A stretch of 64,000 nucleotides of DNA from Halovibrio variabilis (GTDB lineage Bacteria; Pseudomonadota; Gammaproteobacteria; Pseudomonadales; Halomonadaceae): assembly GCF_007991175.1 (NCBI RefSeq), contig NZ_BJXV01000013.1, positions 1 to 64,000 on the forward strand, in the 5' to 3' direction. Positions 27,308 through 37,500 of the stretch are shown here, piece after piece. The notes beneath the pieces were generated by a model. It was not told where the DNA came from, did not search any database, and saw only the letters and a list, made by a program, of their open reading frames with translations. Numbering within the stretch: position 1 is the first letter of the stretch; every line of letters starts with the position of its first letter. The position numbers and the translations under genes were made by a program.

Positions 27308-28978
27308 TTATGTGTTGGAAGGTTCTTCATCGCGCAGCTGGCGGCGCAACACTTTGCCCACGTTGGTTTTGGGTAGCTCATCGCGAAACTCAATGATCTT
27401 GGGAACCTTGTAGCCAGTGAGCTCTTTTTTGCACCACTGGCGCAGGGTTTTTGCATCCAGCTGGGCGTTTTTGCTCACCACAAACAGCTTGATGGCTTCA
27501 CCAGCATCTTCATCGGGCACACCGACGGCAGCCGACTCAAGCACGTCCGGGTGGGCAGCCACCACATCCTCAACTTCATTGGGATAAACGTTGAAGCCCG
27601 AGACCAGAATCATGTCTTTTTTACGATCGACAATGCGGATGTAGCCGTCTTCCTGGAGAACAGCGATATCGCCGGTGTAAAACCAGCCGTTCGCATCGAT
27701 AGAGTGGTGGGTTTCGTCTTCGCGCTGCCAGTAACCTTTCATCACCTGCGGCCCTTGCACGCATAGCTCACCGGGTTCGCCCAGCGCCACTTCATTGCCG
27801 TCCGTGTCGACGACTTTTACCGCAGTGCCTGCCACGGGCTTACCAATGGTGCCTAACTGAATCGCATCGTTGGGGTTGAAGCTTACAATCGGCGATGTCT
27901 CGGTCAGGCCATAACCTTCAGCAATGGGGCAGCCAGTGGTTTCTTCCCAGCGCTGCGCGGACGCCTTGGTGAGCGCCATACCGCCGGAAATGGTCAGTTT
28001 CAGCTTGGAAAAATCCAGCTGTTTAAAATCATCGCGATTGCACAGTGCATTAAATAACGTATTGAGACCGATAAACGCAGTAAAAGGCAGCCCCTTGAGC
28101 TCTTTCACAAACGCGTCCATGTCGCGTGGGTTGGTGATCAATAAGGAGTGGTTACCCGTCTCCATCAAGAACAGGCAGTTCACGGTGAAGGTATAGATGT
28201 GATAAACCGGTAACGGTGCGATGACCAGCTCTTCGCCATCGGTCAGATGGGAGCCAATGGCTTGGCGGGCCTGGAGCATATTGGCCACTAGATTACGATG
28301 GGTGAGCATCGCGCCCTTGGGCATGCCGGTGGTGCCACCGGTGTATTGCAGCGCGGCTAAATCGTCGGGACGTCTCTTAACATCGGTATGGTTTAGCGAG
28401 GCGCCTTTTTTCAGCGCAGCGCTAAAACCAATCGCACCGGGCAGCGAATAAGCTGGCACCATTTTCTTAACGTGTTTCACCACTGCATTGATTAACCAGC
28501 GCTTGGGCACGTCGTGCAAGTCGGCAAGCTGGGTGACTAAAACGTGTTTGATCTCTGTTTTATCTAGCACTTTCTCCAGTTTGCTCGCCATATTGGCCAA
28601 AATCACAATGGCTTTGGCGTTGGCGTCTTTGAACTGGTTGGCCATTTCCCGCTCGGTATACAGCGGGTTGGTATTGACCACCACCAGACCTGCCCGCAGC
28701 GCACCAAATACCGCAACGGGGAACTGCAGTACGTTAGGCAGCTGGATGGCAATTCGGTCACCGGGCACCAGGTCCGTTGAATGCTGAAGCCACGCGGCGA
28801 AATCCGCCGACAGACGGTCAAGCTCGGCGAAGGTAAGCGTTTTTCCCATGCAGGAAAAGGCAGGCTTATCTTTGAATCGTGCTACTGCGCTATGAAAAAT
28901 ATCCGTGACTGAATCGTATTGATCCAACCCTTCAAGCGCTGGGCCACGTAAAACGGCGGCGTTGGCGTGTTCGCTCAT
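27308..28978 (-). CDS. fadD: Long-chain fatty acid-CoA ligase FadD
   Basis: A 556-residue AMP-forming acyl-CoA synthetase activating fatty acids with ATP and CoA at the inner membrane face. The AMP-binding P-loop is YTGGTTGMPKGAMLTHRN; GYGLTETSP and GWFYTGDIAVLQEDGYIRIVDR complete the adenylation core, and PKTNVGKVLRRQLRD holds the catalytic Lys near the C terminus. GGAGA before the ATG at 28978 supports this start. A PsrA-like palindrome is 136 bases upstream. Confidence 0.95.
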   Translation of the reverse strand: MSEHANAAVLRGPALEGLDQYDSVTDIFHSAVARFKDKPAFSCMGKTLTFAELDRLSADFAAWLQHSTDLVPGDRIAIQLPNVLQFPVAVFGALRAGLVVVNTNPLYTEREMANQFKDANAKAIVILANMASKLEKVLDKTEIKHVLVTQLADLHDVPKRWLINAVVKHVKKMVPAYSLPGAIGFSAALKKGASLNHTDVKRRPDDLAALQYTGGTTGMPKGAMLTHRNLVANMLQARQAIGSHLTDGEELVIAPLPVYHIYTFTVNCLFLMETGNHSLLITNPRDMDAFVKELKGLPFTAFIGLNTLFNALCNRDDFKQLDFSKLKLTISGGMALTKASAQRWEETTGCPIAEGYGLTETSPIVSFNPNDAIQLGTIGKPVAGTAVKVVDTDGNEVALGEPGELCVQGPQVMKGYWQREDETHHSIDANGWFYTGDIAVLQEDGYIRIVDRKKDMILVSGFNVYPNEVEDVVAAHPDVLESAAVGVPDEDAGEAIKLFVVSKNAQLDAKTLRQWCKKELTGYKVPKIIEFRDELPKTNVGKVLRRQLRDEEPSNT

Positions 28979-29113
28979 GGGCAATCTCCGCTATGCGTGT
29001 CGGCGTGATCACCGACTTGTTGTTGTCGCGAGGCTATGTCTAACACTGGCTGCGCAAACCCTAAATTAACGGGTCAACGATATACGACAGGCGGCAAGCT
29101 GTAAAACGCACGA

Positions 29114-29131
29114 TTGAAACTGGCGTTTCAA
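29114..29131. promoter_or_regulatory. PsrA-like palindromic operator upstream of fadD
   Basis: TTGAAAC-TGGC-GTTTCAA is a perfect 7-4-7 inverted repeat that matches the (G/C)AAAC-N(2-4)-GTTT(G/C) PsrA site pattern, in the fadD 5' intergenic region. PsrA controls beta-oxidation genes in Pseudomonas. No binding data exist here. Confidence 0.55.
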
Positions 29132-29199
29132 CTTTAGCCTATCGTCAGGCTCGCTTTATTGACGGCGGCTTCTCTCATGCCAATTTAGTAGATCACTCT

Positions 29200-29249
29200 T
29201 TATGGACAATAACGCGCCTTATGAACTATTTATGGACAGTAACGCGCCT
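29200..29249. repeat. Duplicated 3' end of the glutamine amidotransferase gene
   Basis: TTATGGACA(A/G)TAACGCGCCT occurs twice with a 30-base period (29200-29219 and 29230-29249, 19 of 20 identical). The right copy encodes the C-terminal codons ARYCP plus stop; the left copy repeats the same codons and stop just downstream. Confidence 0.8.
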
Positions 29250-30009
29250 GAACTTCTCCATCGCGCCATACTAATAGCTCGCCCGGCACCATGCGCTGCC
29301 ACGCTTCATTTTGCGTTAGCGGCTCGGTGGCAATGACCGAGACAACATCGTTCGGCGTGGTATGCTCGGCAAAATTCACGGTCATCTCAGCGTCGGATAA
29401 CTCCGCGTTACCGAAGGGGGCACAGCGGGTAATATGTACCAGCTTCGTCGCGCAGAAGGTATACAAATAGCGGCCATCCGAGAGCAGCATATTGAACACG
29501 CCCAGCGCTCTTAGCTGCTCGCATAGCTGATGCAAGCGCTCCCAGAGTGTTGCGGGGTCAGCGGGCGGCGTTGGAAAAGTACGCCGCAGCTCCCCCATCA
29601 GCCAGCAATAGGCGTGCTCACTATCGGTATTACCCACCGGGATATAGTTGCCTAGCGTCAGGCTTTCCCAGCCGCTTAGCTGGCCATTGTGTGCATAGCA
29701 CCAAGGACGCCCCCACATTTCACGCGTAAAGGGGTGCGTATTGGCAAGCTTAACGCCGCCCACATTGGCTTGACGAATATGGCTGATCACCACGTGGGAC
29801 TTGATCGGGTAATCGCAAATCAGCCGCGCAATGGGAGAATCGACAGAGGGGTGCGGGTCCCGAAAATCGCGATAGCCGCCCTCTTCATAGAAGGCGATTC
29901 CCCAGCCATCGCGATGGGGCCCGGTGCCGCCACCGCGATGTAAAAAGCCTGAAAAGCTAAAACAAATATCGGTGGGTACGTTGGCGCTCATCCCCAACAG
30001 TTCACACAT
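29230..30009 (-). CDS. Class II glutamine amidotransferase, YafJ-like
   Basis: A 259-residue N-terminal-nucleophile amidotransferase. Cys2 (MCELLGMSAN) would be the nucleophile after Met removal; HRDGWGIAFY, SHIRQANVGGV, THPF and YAHNGQLSG match the glutaminase fold. No synthase domain is attached, as in YafJ of E. coli, whose acceptor is unresolved. A small membrane-protein gene lies 33 bases upstream on the same strand. Confidence 0.9.
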   Translation of the reverse strand: MCELLGMSANVPTDICFSFSGFLHRGGGTGPHRDGWGIAFYEEGGYRDFRDPHPSVDSPIARLICDYPIKSHVVISHIRQANVGGVKLANTHPFTREMWGRPWCYAHNGQLSGWESLTLGNYIPVGNTDSEHAYCWLMGELRRTFPTPPADPATLWERLHQLCEQLRALGVFNMLLSDGRYLYTFCATKLVHITRCAPFGNAELSDAEMTVNFAEHTTPNDVVSVIATEPLTQNEAWQRMVPGELLVWRDGEVQARYCP

Positions 30010-30042
30010 TCAAAGACCTCAAGCAGTTGCTCCAATGCGCTA

Positions 30043-30468
30043 TCATCCAATCACCGGTTCGCGGCGGCGCTGAGAGTGAACGTCACTGTTAGTTTCCGCC
30101 TCATCGTCAACATATTCATACTCACTAGGACGACGCCACCACCAAAGCGCAACGCCGATAAGCGCGCCTAACGCCATACCCAGCACCAGCCACATCAGCC
30201 CACCACGCAGCGCCGCGCCATTGTTCTCTAAAAAGCCCACCGCCGACACCATCGCCGAAGGCGCCCAACCGGTATAGAATTCACCCTCTTCTATTAGCGG
30301 CAGCCGGAAAGTGGCTGGGGCCCATATCGCCCCAGCGATAGCCCAGGTTAGCACTAGACGTGGCAAACGAGGCAGGCAAGTGAGCGCAAAGTAGACCGCG
30401 ACAATCACTAACAGTGACAGCCCGTAATAACTCAACCAAAGCAATGACATTGAATCTGTAGACAGCAT
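30043..30468 (-). CDS. Uncharacterised small inner-membrane protein
   Basis: A 141-residue protein that I do not recognise. There are three likely hydrophobic segments: residues about 8-28, about 36-52 and about 88-110 (GGLMWLVLGMALGALIGVALWWWRR). It ends in a polar, acidic cytoplasmic tail (YEYVDDEAETNSD). It is probably co-transcribed with the amidotransferase gene downstream. The divergent protease II gene starts about 60 bases away. Confidence 0.75.
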   Translation of the reverse strand: MLSTDSMSLLWLSYYGLSLLVIVAVYFALTCLPRLPRLVLTWAIAGAIWAPATFRLPLIEEGEFYTGWAPSAMVSAVGFLENNGAALRGGLMWLVLGMALGALIGVALWWWRRPSEYEYVDDEAETNSDVHSQRRREPVIG

Positions 30469-30530
30469 AATATCCCTTCTGTGGGTAAACTCACCCGACG
30501 TTGATTTCCCGTTATGGTACCTATGAATTT

Positions 30531-32615
30531 ATGAAAGCACAGCCAGGCATGCACTCAGGCTCACCCGCTTCGCGCTATTATCGCGCTAATGACCCGCAAT
30601 GGCACTGGTTAGAAGAACGCGATGACCCAGAGGTAAGCGCCTTTTTAGAAGCCGCCAACGATCAGCAGGCGGCATGGTTTGCGCCGCTTGCCCCGTTAGA
30701 AGAGGCGCTGTACCAAAGCCACCTGACGCGGCGCGAATTAGCCGTAACCAGCCTTAAGACAACGCTTGACCACTTTACGTTCTGGAACGAAACCGGTGCC
30801 GAGGACGACTACCCGCGCTGGTGGCGCCACCCCAACAGCCAATCAGAGCAAAATGAATGCTTCTTTGACGTTTGCGCCCGCGCCGCCGAGCATGATTTTT
30901 ACGACATGGGCGATATGGCGCTCTCACCCGACGAGCAGTGGCTGGCCTGGACCGAAGATACCCAGGGCGATGAACGCTTTAGCCTGTGGCTGAAAGCCCT
31001 GCCTAGCGGGACACCCGTTCAGCTGCTGAGCGATATAGGTGCAGGCCTGTGCTGGGCAGAGGATCAAACCGCTACCACGGCTACTCTGCTGTTCACCCGC
31101 TTTGATGCCACCCAGCGGCCCGATAGCGTATGGCGGCTGCCCCTTTCGCTAGTCGCACCTGACGCCTCAACCGAGCCCGAGCTGGTGCTACGCGAAGAGG
31201 ATACCGAGTTTTGGCTCGGCATCGGTAAAACCCGTTCGCGGGATTGGTTGCTGCTTGAAAGCGGCTCCAAAGACACCAGCGAAATTCACCTGCTGCCGGC
31301 ACGCTCCCCTGCCGAGACGCCACGCTGTATCCAGCAGCGCCAAGCGGGGGTTGAGTACAGCATTGACCACCGCCCCGGGAGTTTTTACCGCCTGCACAAC
31401 CAGACTGGCGCTCACTTTCAACTCGACTACCTGCCCGAAGCGCAACTGGGTCACTCCCAGCCGGACTGGAAAGCGTTAATCGCTCATCGCCAAAACATAA
31501 CGCTTGAGGGCGTTGACGCCTTCGCTTGGGGTTTGATGCTGGCTGAGCGCGATCATGCGCAAGCGCAGGTGTATTTGCGTCGCTTGGTTTTCGATGCTCG
31601 TCACAGCTGCACACTGGATGAGCACCTGACGCTGCCCGAACAGCCTTGCTCGCAAATGCTCGACGATGCCCCCCACTTCGACAGCCAGGTACTGCGCCTG
31701 CGCGAAGAGTCGTTTACCCAGCCACCCAGCTGGTTTGCCCTCGACCTTGCCAGCGGCGAGCGGACGCTGCTAAAACGCGTGCCTGTTTACGGCAGCCTTC
31801 AGCCAGAGCAACTGACAAGCCGGCGCCTTTGGGCGACAAGTAACGACGGCGAGCAAGTCCCTGTTTCGGTCGTTATGCGCGCCGATCTAGCCGATCAGCC
31901 ATTGCCCACCCTGCTGTATGGCTACGGCGCCTACGGCGAGGCGCTTGACCCGTGGTTTTCTATCGCCCGTTTGGAGCTCCTGGAGCGGGGAGCGGCGTTT
32001 GCCGTTGCGCATGTCAGAGGCGGCGGCGAGCGAGGCGAACCGTGGTACTTAAACGGCAAAATGGTCCACAAGGAAAACAGCTTTAACGACTTCCTGGCCG
32101 CGCGGGAAGCCCTGGTTGAACAGGGGGTTAGCGATGCTCAGCGAATAGCGGCGTATGGCGCCAGCGCCGGTGGACTGTTAATCGGCACCTGTATCAACCG
32201 GGCGCCGGAAAAGTTCTGTGCCGCGCTGCTAGACGTGCCTTTCTTAGACGTGCTGCGCACCATGCAGAACCCCGAGCTTCCGCTAACAACGGCTGAGTAC
32301 AGTGAATGGGGCAATCCAGAAGATGCAGAGGTCGCCGAGCGCATTCGCGGTTATTCACCCATCGATAACATTAAGGCGCAAGCCTACCCAGCCCTATGGA
32401 TTGAGGGCAGTTGGTTTGACACCCGAGTAAGCTACTGGGAACCCGCCAAGTTTTACGCCCAGATAGCGCAACAGCAGCAAGCAGCCGCGCCGGTGCTCAT
32501 GCGTACCGATATGAGCAGTGGCCACGGCGGCGCCTCTGGCCGCTTTAAAGCCTGGCGCGATACCGCGCGGCAAGATGCGTTTATTCTTTGGGCGCTGGGT
32601 CTAAGCCCTGAATAG
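30531..32615 (+). CDS. ptrB: Oligopeptidase B / protease II, S9 prolyl-oligopeptidase family
   Basis: About 694 residues: N-terminal beta-propeller (about 60-400) and C-terminal alpha/beta hydrolase. The nucleophile Ser is in YGASAGGLLIG, and the catalytic His in SSGHGGASGRF. HVRGGGERGEPWYLNGK is the family's loop. Such enzymes cut short peptides, often after Arg or Lys, in the cytoplasm or periplasm; no signal peptide is seen. The ATG at 30531 is preferred to a TTG at 30501, though neither has a strong ribosome site. It is divergent from the small membrane-protein gene. Confidence 0.9.
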   Translation: MKAQPGMHSGSPASRYYRANDPQWHWLEERDDPEVSAFLEAANDQQAAWFAPLAPLEEALYQSHLTRRELAVTSLKTTLDHFTFWNETGAEDDYPRWWRHPNSQSEQNECFFDVCARAAEHDFYDMGDMALSPDEQWLAWTEDTQGDERFSLWLKALPSGTPVQLLSDIGAGLCWAEDQTATTATLLFTRFDATQRPDSVWRLPLSLVAPDASTEPELVLREEDTEFWLGIGKTRSRDWLLLESGSKDTSEIHLLPARSPAETPRCIQQRQAGVEYSIDHRPGSFYRLHNQTGAHFQLDYLPEAQLGHSQPDWKALIAHRQNITLEGVDAFAWGLMLAERDHAQAQVYLRRLVFDARHSCTLDEHLTLPEQPCSQMLDDAPHFDSQVLRLREESFTQPPSWFALDLASGERTLLKRVPVYGSLQPEQLTSRRLWATSNDGEQVPVSVVMRADLADQPLPTLLYGYGAYGEALDPWFSIARLELLERGAAFAVAHVRGGGERGEPWYLNGKMVHKENSFNDFLAAREALVEQGVSDAQRIAAYGASAGGLLIGTCINRAPEKFCAALLDVPFLDVLRTMQNPELPLTTAEYSEWGNPEDAEVAERIRGYSPIDNIKAQAYPALWIEGSWFDTRVSYWEPAKFYAQIAQQQQAAAPVLMRTDMSSGHGGASGRFKAWRDTARQDAFILWALGLSPE

Positions 32616-32634
32616 CGCCGCTACCCCTGGCTAA

Positions 32635-32662
32635 ACAGAGCCCGCAGAAGCGGGCTCTGTTA
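32635..32662. terminator. Convergent terminator hairpin between ptrB and a chemoreceptor gene
   Basis: A perfect 12-base stem, AACAGAGCCCGC-AGAA-GCGGGCTCTGTT, 20 bases past the ptrB stop. The flanking T run is minimal, so it may act mainly as a 3' stabiliser. Confidence 0.7.
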
Positions 32663-32701
32663 GCAGGCTCTCTTGGATGGCAGCCGAATCACCGCCGTAA
32701 C

Positions 32702-32735
32702 GGGCTATCGTGATGGGCTATCGTGATGGGCTATG
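32702..32735. repeat. 13-base tandem repeat at the chemoreceptor stop codon
   Basis: GGGCTATCGTGAT occurs twice (32702-32714, 32715-32727), then GGGCTATG starts a third unit that contains the TAG stop (minus strand, 32731-32733) of the adjacent gene. It looks like a recent slippage array. Confidence 0.85.
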
Positions 32736-34236
32736 CTTTGCTTAGGGCTTTGCTCAAGGCAAGCGACTGCGGTTGCGAAGCGTGAGCGCCATCCTCTGCA
32801 GGTAGCTTAAAGCCACTGACGGCCTCAAGTAACACATCCGCCGTTTGCGATAAGCGTTCAGCCATTTGATGTGCTTCGTTAACGGAACGGTTCGACACCT
32901 CAAGCGCGTCGTGCATTTCATTAACGCTGCTTTCGAGCTCTTCAATGCCTTGGTTTTGCTGCTGTAACGCGCTGTCCATTCCGGTCAGACGTCCCGCCAC
33001 CTCTTCAAAAGAGTCAATTAGCCGCTGGGTTGTCTCCTGTGCATAGTCGGTTTGCGTTACGCCCTCCTGTACCTGCTGTTCAATCAAGGTAACGTTATCG
33101 CGGATACGCCCTGCCGTGTCTTGCGTATTGCCGGCCAGTTTTCTGACTTCACTGGCGACCACTGCAAAACCACGCCCCTGTTCACCGGCTCGAGCCGCTT
33201 CCACTGAGGCGTTAAGGGCCAGTAAATTGGTTTGGAAGGTAATATGATCAATCTCTGCCAGCATGCTACTAATTTGCTTGGCCTGCTGCTCAAGCGTGCG
33301 CATCAGGCTTCGAATGGCTTGCATTTGCTCGCCGTTATCGCGCACGGCCGTTTCTGCTGTTTCGGCTAAACGGCGTACTTGCTCAGATTCATGCGCTGTT
33401 TCGCGGGTTGTCGCTGAAAGCTGGGTAGCGCTGGTGGAAATACGCTCGGTCTGGCTCACATTACGGGCAATTTGTACGCTTAGCAGATCCTGGGCAGCGA
33501 ACAGCTGTTCACTCAAGCCGTGGGAGCTTTGCGCGGCTTGCTGCGTTTTCCTAAGGCTTGAAGCCACTTGGTCGCGCATGGTGATGATCGCCGCAACGGC
33601 GGGTAAGCCATGCTGTTGAGCTGAAAAGGCCATGTCTAACTTGCCATCGCTGGCTTGATGGGCAAAGTGGCTAACGTGCTGACTCTCGGCGACCATTCGG
33701 GCGAGTACTTTGGCCAGATAACCTAAAATGGCAACTTGCACCACCACAGCACCAGCGTGCATGAATAAGCAGGCAACCAGCTCAGCTAAACCATGCGCGG
33801 CGTTATGATCGCTACCCACCATGCCGCTATACAAATGCACATAACCCAGGTGTTGCAGCCAGGTAAATAGCAGGTGATGAAGCGCAACGACAAGCCCGCC
33901 GAACGCTATAACGCGCCAATCGCTGTATAAAATCAGTACCGATAACAAAATAAAAATGCTGAAGTGCGCTTCGATCAAACCACCCGATTGTTCGATTAAC
34001 ACCGCTGAAAAGCCCATCAGCACCGCCGCCTTTAGAAAACCATTGCCCGCATGGCCTCTCCAGCGCCGTTGTGCCCAGGCTGTTAATGGCAAGGTAAGCA
34101 CGGCGTAACTAACAACAAGCGCCAGGGTTTGCGTAAACACCCCGACCCCAAAACAAAGTGCGGTGATCAAGCCAATAGGTAACCACATCACCCGGTCCGT
34201 ATTCGCCGTATGGTTTGACATCAACGCTGAAGACAT
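32731..34236 (-). CDS. Methyl-accepting chemotaxis protein with polytopic membrane sensor
   Basis: A 501-residue receptor lacking a periplasmic ligand domain. About six TM helices span residues 17-190 with the conserved string IEAHFSIFILLSVLILYSDWR and then HHLLFTWLQHLG and DHNAAHG, histidines shared with a known class of membrane-embedded MCP and sensor N-termini. The signalling domain (about 230-480) has the canonical tip [20 protein letters not shown]. It could sense a membrane-soluble cue or redox state, but the ligand is unknown. The C terminus repeats ALSK. It is divergent from a GGDEF-EAL gene. Confidence 0.93.
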   Translation of the reverse strand: MSSALMSNHTANTDRVMWLPIGLITALCFGVGVFTQTLALVVSYAVLTLPLTAWAQRRWRGHAGNGFLKAAVLMGFSAVLIEQSGGLIEAHFSIFILLSVLILYSDWRVIAFGGLVVALHHLLFTWLQHLGYVHLYSGMVGSDHNAAHGLAELVACLFMHAGAVVVQVAILGYLAKVLARMVAESQHVSHFAHQASDGKLDMAFSAQQHGLPAVAAIITMRDQVASSLRKTQQAAQSSHGLSEQLFAAQDLLSVQIARNVSQTERISTSATQLSATTRETAHESEQVRRLAETAETAVRDNGEQMQAIRSLMRTLEQQAKQISSMLAEIDHITFQTNLLALNASVEAARAGEQGRGFAVVASEVRKLAGNTQDTAGRIRDNVTLIEQQVQEGVTQTDYAQETTQRLIDSFEEVAGRLTGMDSALQQQNQGIEELESSVNEMHDALEVSNRSVNEAHQMAERLSQTADVLLEAVSGFKLPAEDGAHASQPQSLALSKALSKA

Positions 34237-34580
34237 CCAATACCTCGCAAGGTTCTTAGTACTAACGCCCTACGGAGCAGCTGAGTACTAATAATATGTT
34301 AAGTTGGGTATACATCCCGGCCAAAACACCGTACAAAAACCATACAAACCAAGAATAACGCACAAGTTTTTGAGTAGGGTAAGGTATATCTGAGCCGATG
34401 GGGCAATATAGATATCAAGTGCTCGGCTGACAATACGACCAAACTCTGTGTAGGGCGATTCATCGCTTTCCAGGCTATCGCAAGGCCCTGAATGGCCCGC
34501 TTGGCATCAAAAATAATACGGTAGGTATATGATATGGTTAGTTTTAAAAGCACTGACGGCGACTTTGTGAACAATTGTCG
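34237..34580. other. 344-base divergent intergenic region
   Basis: This AT-richer stretch separates the six-TM chemoreceptor and the GGDEF-EAL gene. AGTACTAA occurs twice near the chemoreceptor start, about 27 bases apart. I see no convincing RNA gene; an open frame on the minus strand through the middle has no ribosome site and no recognisable domain. Confidence 0.6.
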
Positions 34581-37500
34581 ATGAACGTCAATAATCGCGA
34601 GCTTGCCCTTCAAGCAGGCTTACTGACGCTGCTGGTGACCACCATCGTGATTGGCGCCGGTGGCTTTTTGCTCGGCTATTTTCCTGATGTTCACCAGCCA
34701 CAATCGCTCACGTTGTTACCCGATAGCGGCCTGGCCATCCTCTTGTGCGGGCTAGGGCTGAGTGCGGTGATGGTCAACTTTACACGCTGTCGCCAAGCGG
34801 CCGCTCTAGCCCTCGTCGTGCTTGCCAGCTACACGCTATTACATAACGCCCTGGACACCTCACCTAAGGCAATCTCTTTACTCAGCAACCACCCGCTACT
34901 GCCCAACCAAGCCGTCCCAACGCTCGTAATGGCAGGGCTTTGCCTCTGGGTAGGATCGCAGGGAAGATGGCAACGTCGCCTTTGGCAGCTAGGCGGAATG
35001 TTTTTGTGGGCAATTGGCTGTATTACCTTAGCCAGCTACTACAATTTGCCAGTGCCTGCATGGTTGCCACGTGCTAGCGCGCTGATTTCGGGGCTACTTT
35101 GCTTCGTGTTCGGGATCGCCATGCTGATGGTGAGCTTCCATATCCCTCATCTTAAAGCCTCGTTAAGCAGTGCCGCCGTGTTGGCGGGTATTATTGGCGT
35201 TAGCCTGAGTATGTGTGGCTGGTTTTTAGTGAGTTGGAATCAGCATCAAGAAACGCGTCAAAGTGCCCACCTGAGCCTGGAAGGCATCGCGATCAACATT
35301 GAGCAAACAATGGTGTCGCGGGCCATTGTGCTGGAGCGTTTAGCTCAGCGATGGCACGACGTTTTTACCGACACCGCGTCCCGGCGCCGAGAAATAGCCC
35401 GCTATTGGACAGATTACCCCAACCTATTAGCGATCGCCTTCTCAACGCCGCCAGCAAATAATAGCTGGCGCAGCGCTCGCCATGACAACGCTCTGTTCTG
35501 GTTGGATAAACAGCTAGACACCTTATCCACATTGACATGGCTCTATCAGCAGCGAAGCACCTTACAGTGGTCGTTTCCCGACCATGAACACCCCACTCGA
35601 GCGCTTCTCTCCATTCAGCCCCCTGGTCAAGACTACCGACTGGTGTCTGCCATCAATGCGGCCCAACTCATTGACCACGGAACCAGCGCGGTCAACGGCA
35701 CCTTTACACTGCATATAACGCATACTAACGGTTACCTAATTGACCAAGGTAACGGATTGCTGCCCGCGGCGGGGACGGCCCCACCAACGACAACCCTGAC
35801 AGATCACACGCTCGTATTACCGGGTGGAACAATACTCAACCTGAGCCTCACTCAGCGTTCCGATCAACCTGCAACGCTCGCCAACTATATTGCCGCAGGC
35901 GTGGGCATTTTCGGGATACTGCTGACCTATCAGCTGGTTTTCAGTCTTGCTTTGATAGCTGCGCGAGCCCAACGCTCTCGCGAGCTTTCAAAAGCCAAAG
36001 AAACGCTACAAGACAGCGAGCAGCGATTTCGCTCGCTGTTTACGCAAAACCCCGATGCGGTGTTTTCCCTGGACCTGAGCGGCCGTCTCTTAAGCGTCAA
36101 CCAGTCCGTCGTCACCTTGCTGGAGAGTAGCGAAGCACATATCGTCGGCCGTCACTGGCGCGGTTTCGTTCCAGCCGAAAGCCACCCCACCGTTGACGCT
36201 GCTTTCCAGCGTGCGTTGCAAGGCGTTGCGCAGCGATTCGACTTGGAAGTGATCAGCCAACAGGGCAAGCCCCGTCAACTGGATGTCTCGTTTCTACCTA
36301 CCGTGGTCATGGATGAGGTAGTCGGCGTTTTCGGGGTGACCAAAGAGATGACGGCATTACGTCAAAAGGAGTCGCAGCTGCGTATTTACCAGCGCAGCCT
36401 GGAAGCCAGTAGCAATGGTATTGTGATTTGTGAAGCGCTGCAGGACGATTACCCAATTTTGTATGTTAATCCCGCCTTTGTCGCCATCACGGGCTATCAA
36501 CTTGACGACATAAAAGGCTTAAACTGCCGCTTTTTAAACGGTCAAGATACTGATCCGAAAAATATTGATGCGATCCAGCAGGCCCTTGAACAGCAGCAGG
36601 ACATCACTTTAACGATTCGCAACTACCGTAAAAACGGCCAAGCGTTCTGGAACAACCTATTTATCTCCCCAGTACGCGCCCCTGACGGTGTGGTAACGCA
36701 CTTTGTGGCGAGCATTAATGATATATCGGAACGCCGCGACCATGAAAACGCACTGGCTTTCCATGCCACCCACGATGCACTGACGGGCCTTGGCAATCGC
36801 TCGCTGTTTGAAGATCACTTACGCCACGATGTTGAACTCGCCAAGCGTCATCAGCAGCATTTAGCCGTCCTGTTTATCGATCTCGATGAATTTAAACCGA
36901 TTAACGATACGCTCGGCCATGGCATTGGTGACCAGATCCTTATCCACGTTGCCCATCGGCTTGAACAAGCAATCCGGCCTTCCGATACCCTCTGCCGCCT
37001 CGGCGGGGACGAGTTCGTCTTGCTCCTGCCGGACCTGGATAGCCCCCAGCAAGCAGAAGATATTGCTAAACGCCTGCTTGAAGCACTTGCCCAGTCCTAT
37101 TGCATTGGTCGCCATGAGCTGTATGTTTCGGCAAGTATTGGCATTTCCCTTAATGATAAGCACTTGCTTTACCCGGCAGAGCTAATTCAGCAGGCCGATA
37201 TGGCGATGTATAAAGCCAAGCAGCAAGGCCGCAACACCTTGCAAATCTTCACCCAGGATATTAACCAAAAACTGACCCAGCGAGTGACGCTAAGAAATGA
37301 TTTACCCGAAGCGATTCTCAACGAACAGTTTGAGCTGCATTACCAACCGCTGTTAACACGCGCCGGAAACATTCACGGTTTTGAAGCACTATTGCGCTGG
37401 AACCACCCTGAAAAAGGCCTTATACCCCCGGACCTGTTTATTCCCATTGCCGAAGAGACGGGCCAAATTATTGCGCTAGGCCAGTGGGTTATCGAGCGCG

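Noticed and set aside
34299..34613. 104-codon open frame on the minus strand between the six-TM chemoreceptor and the GGDEF-EAL gene
   Set aside because: It overlaps the GGDEF-EAL start, has no ribosome site and no recognisable domain; more likely non-coding promoter DNA.
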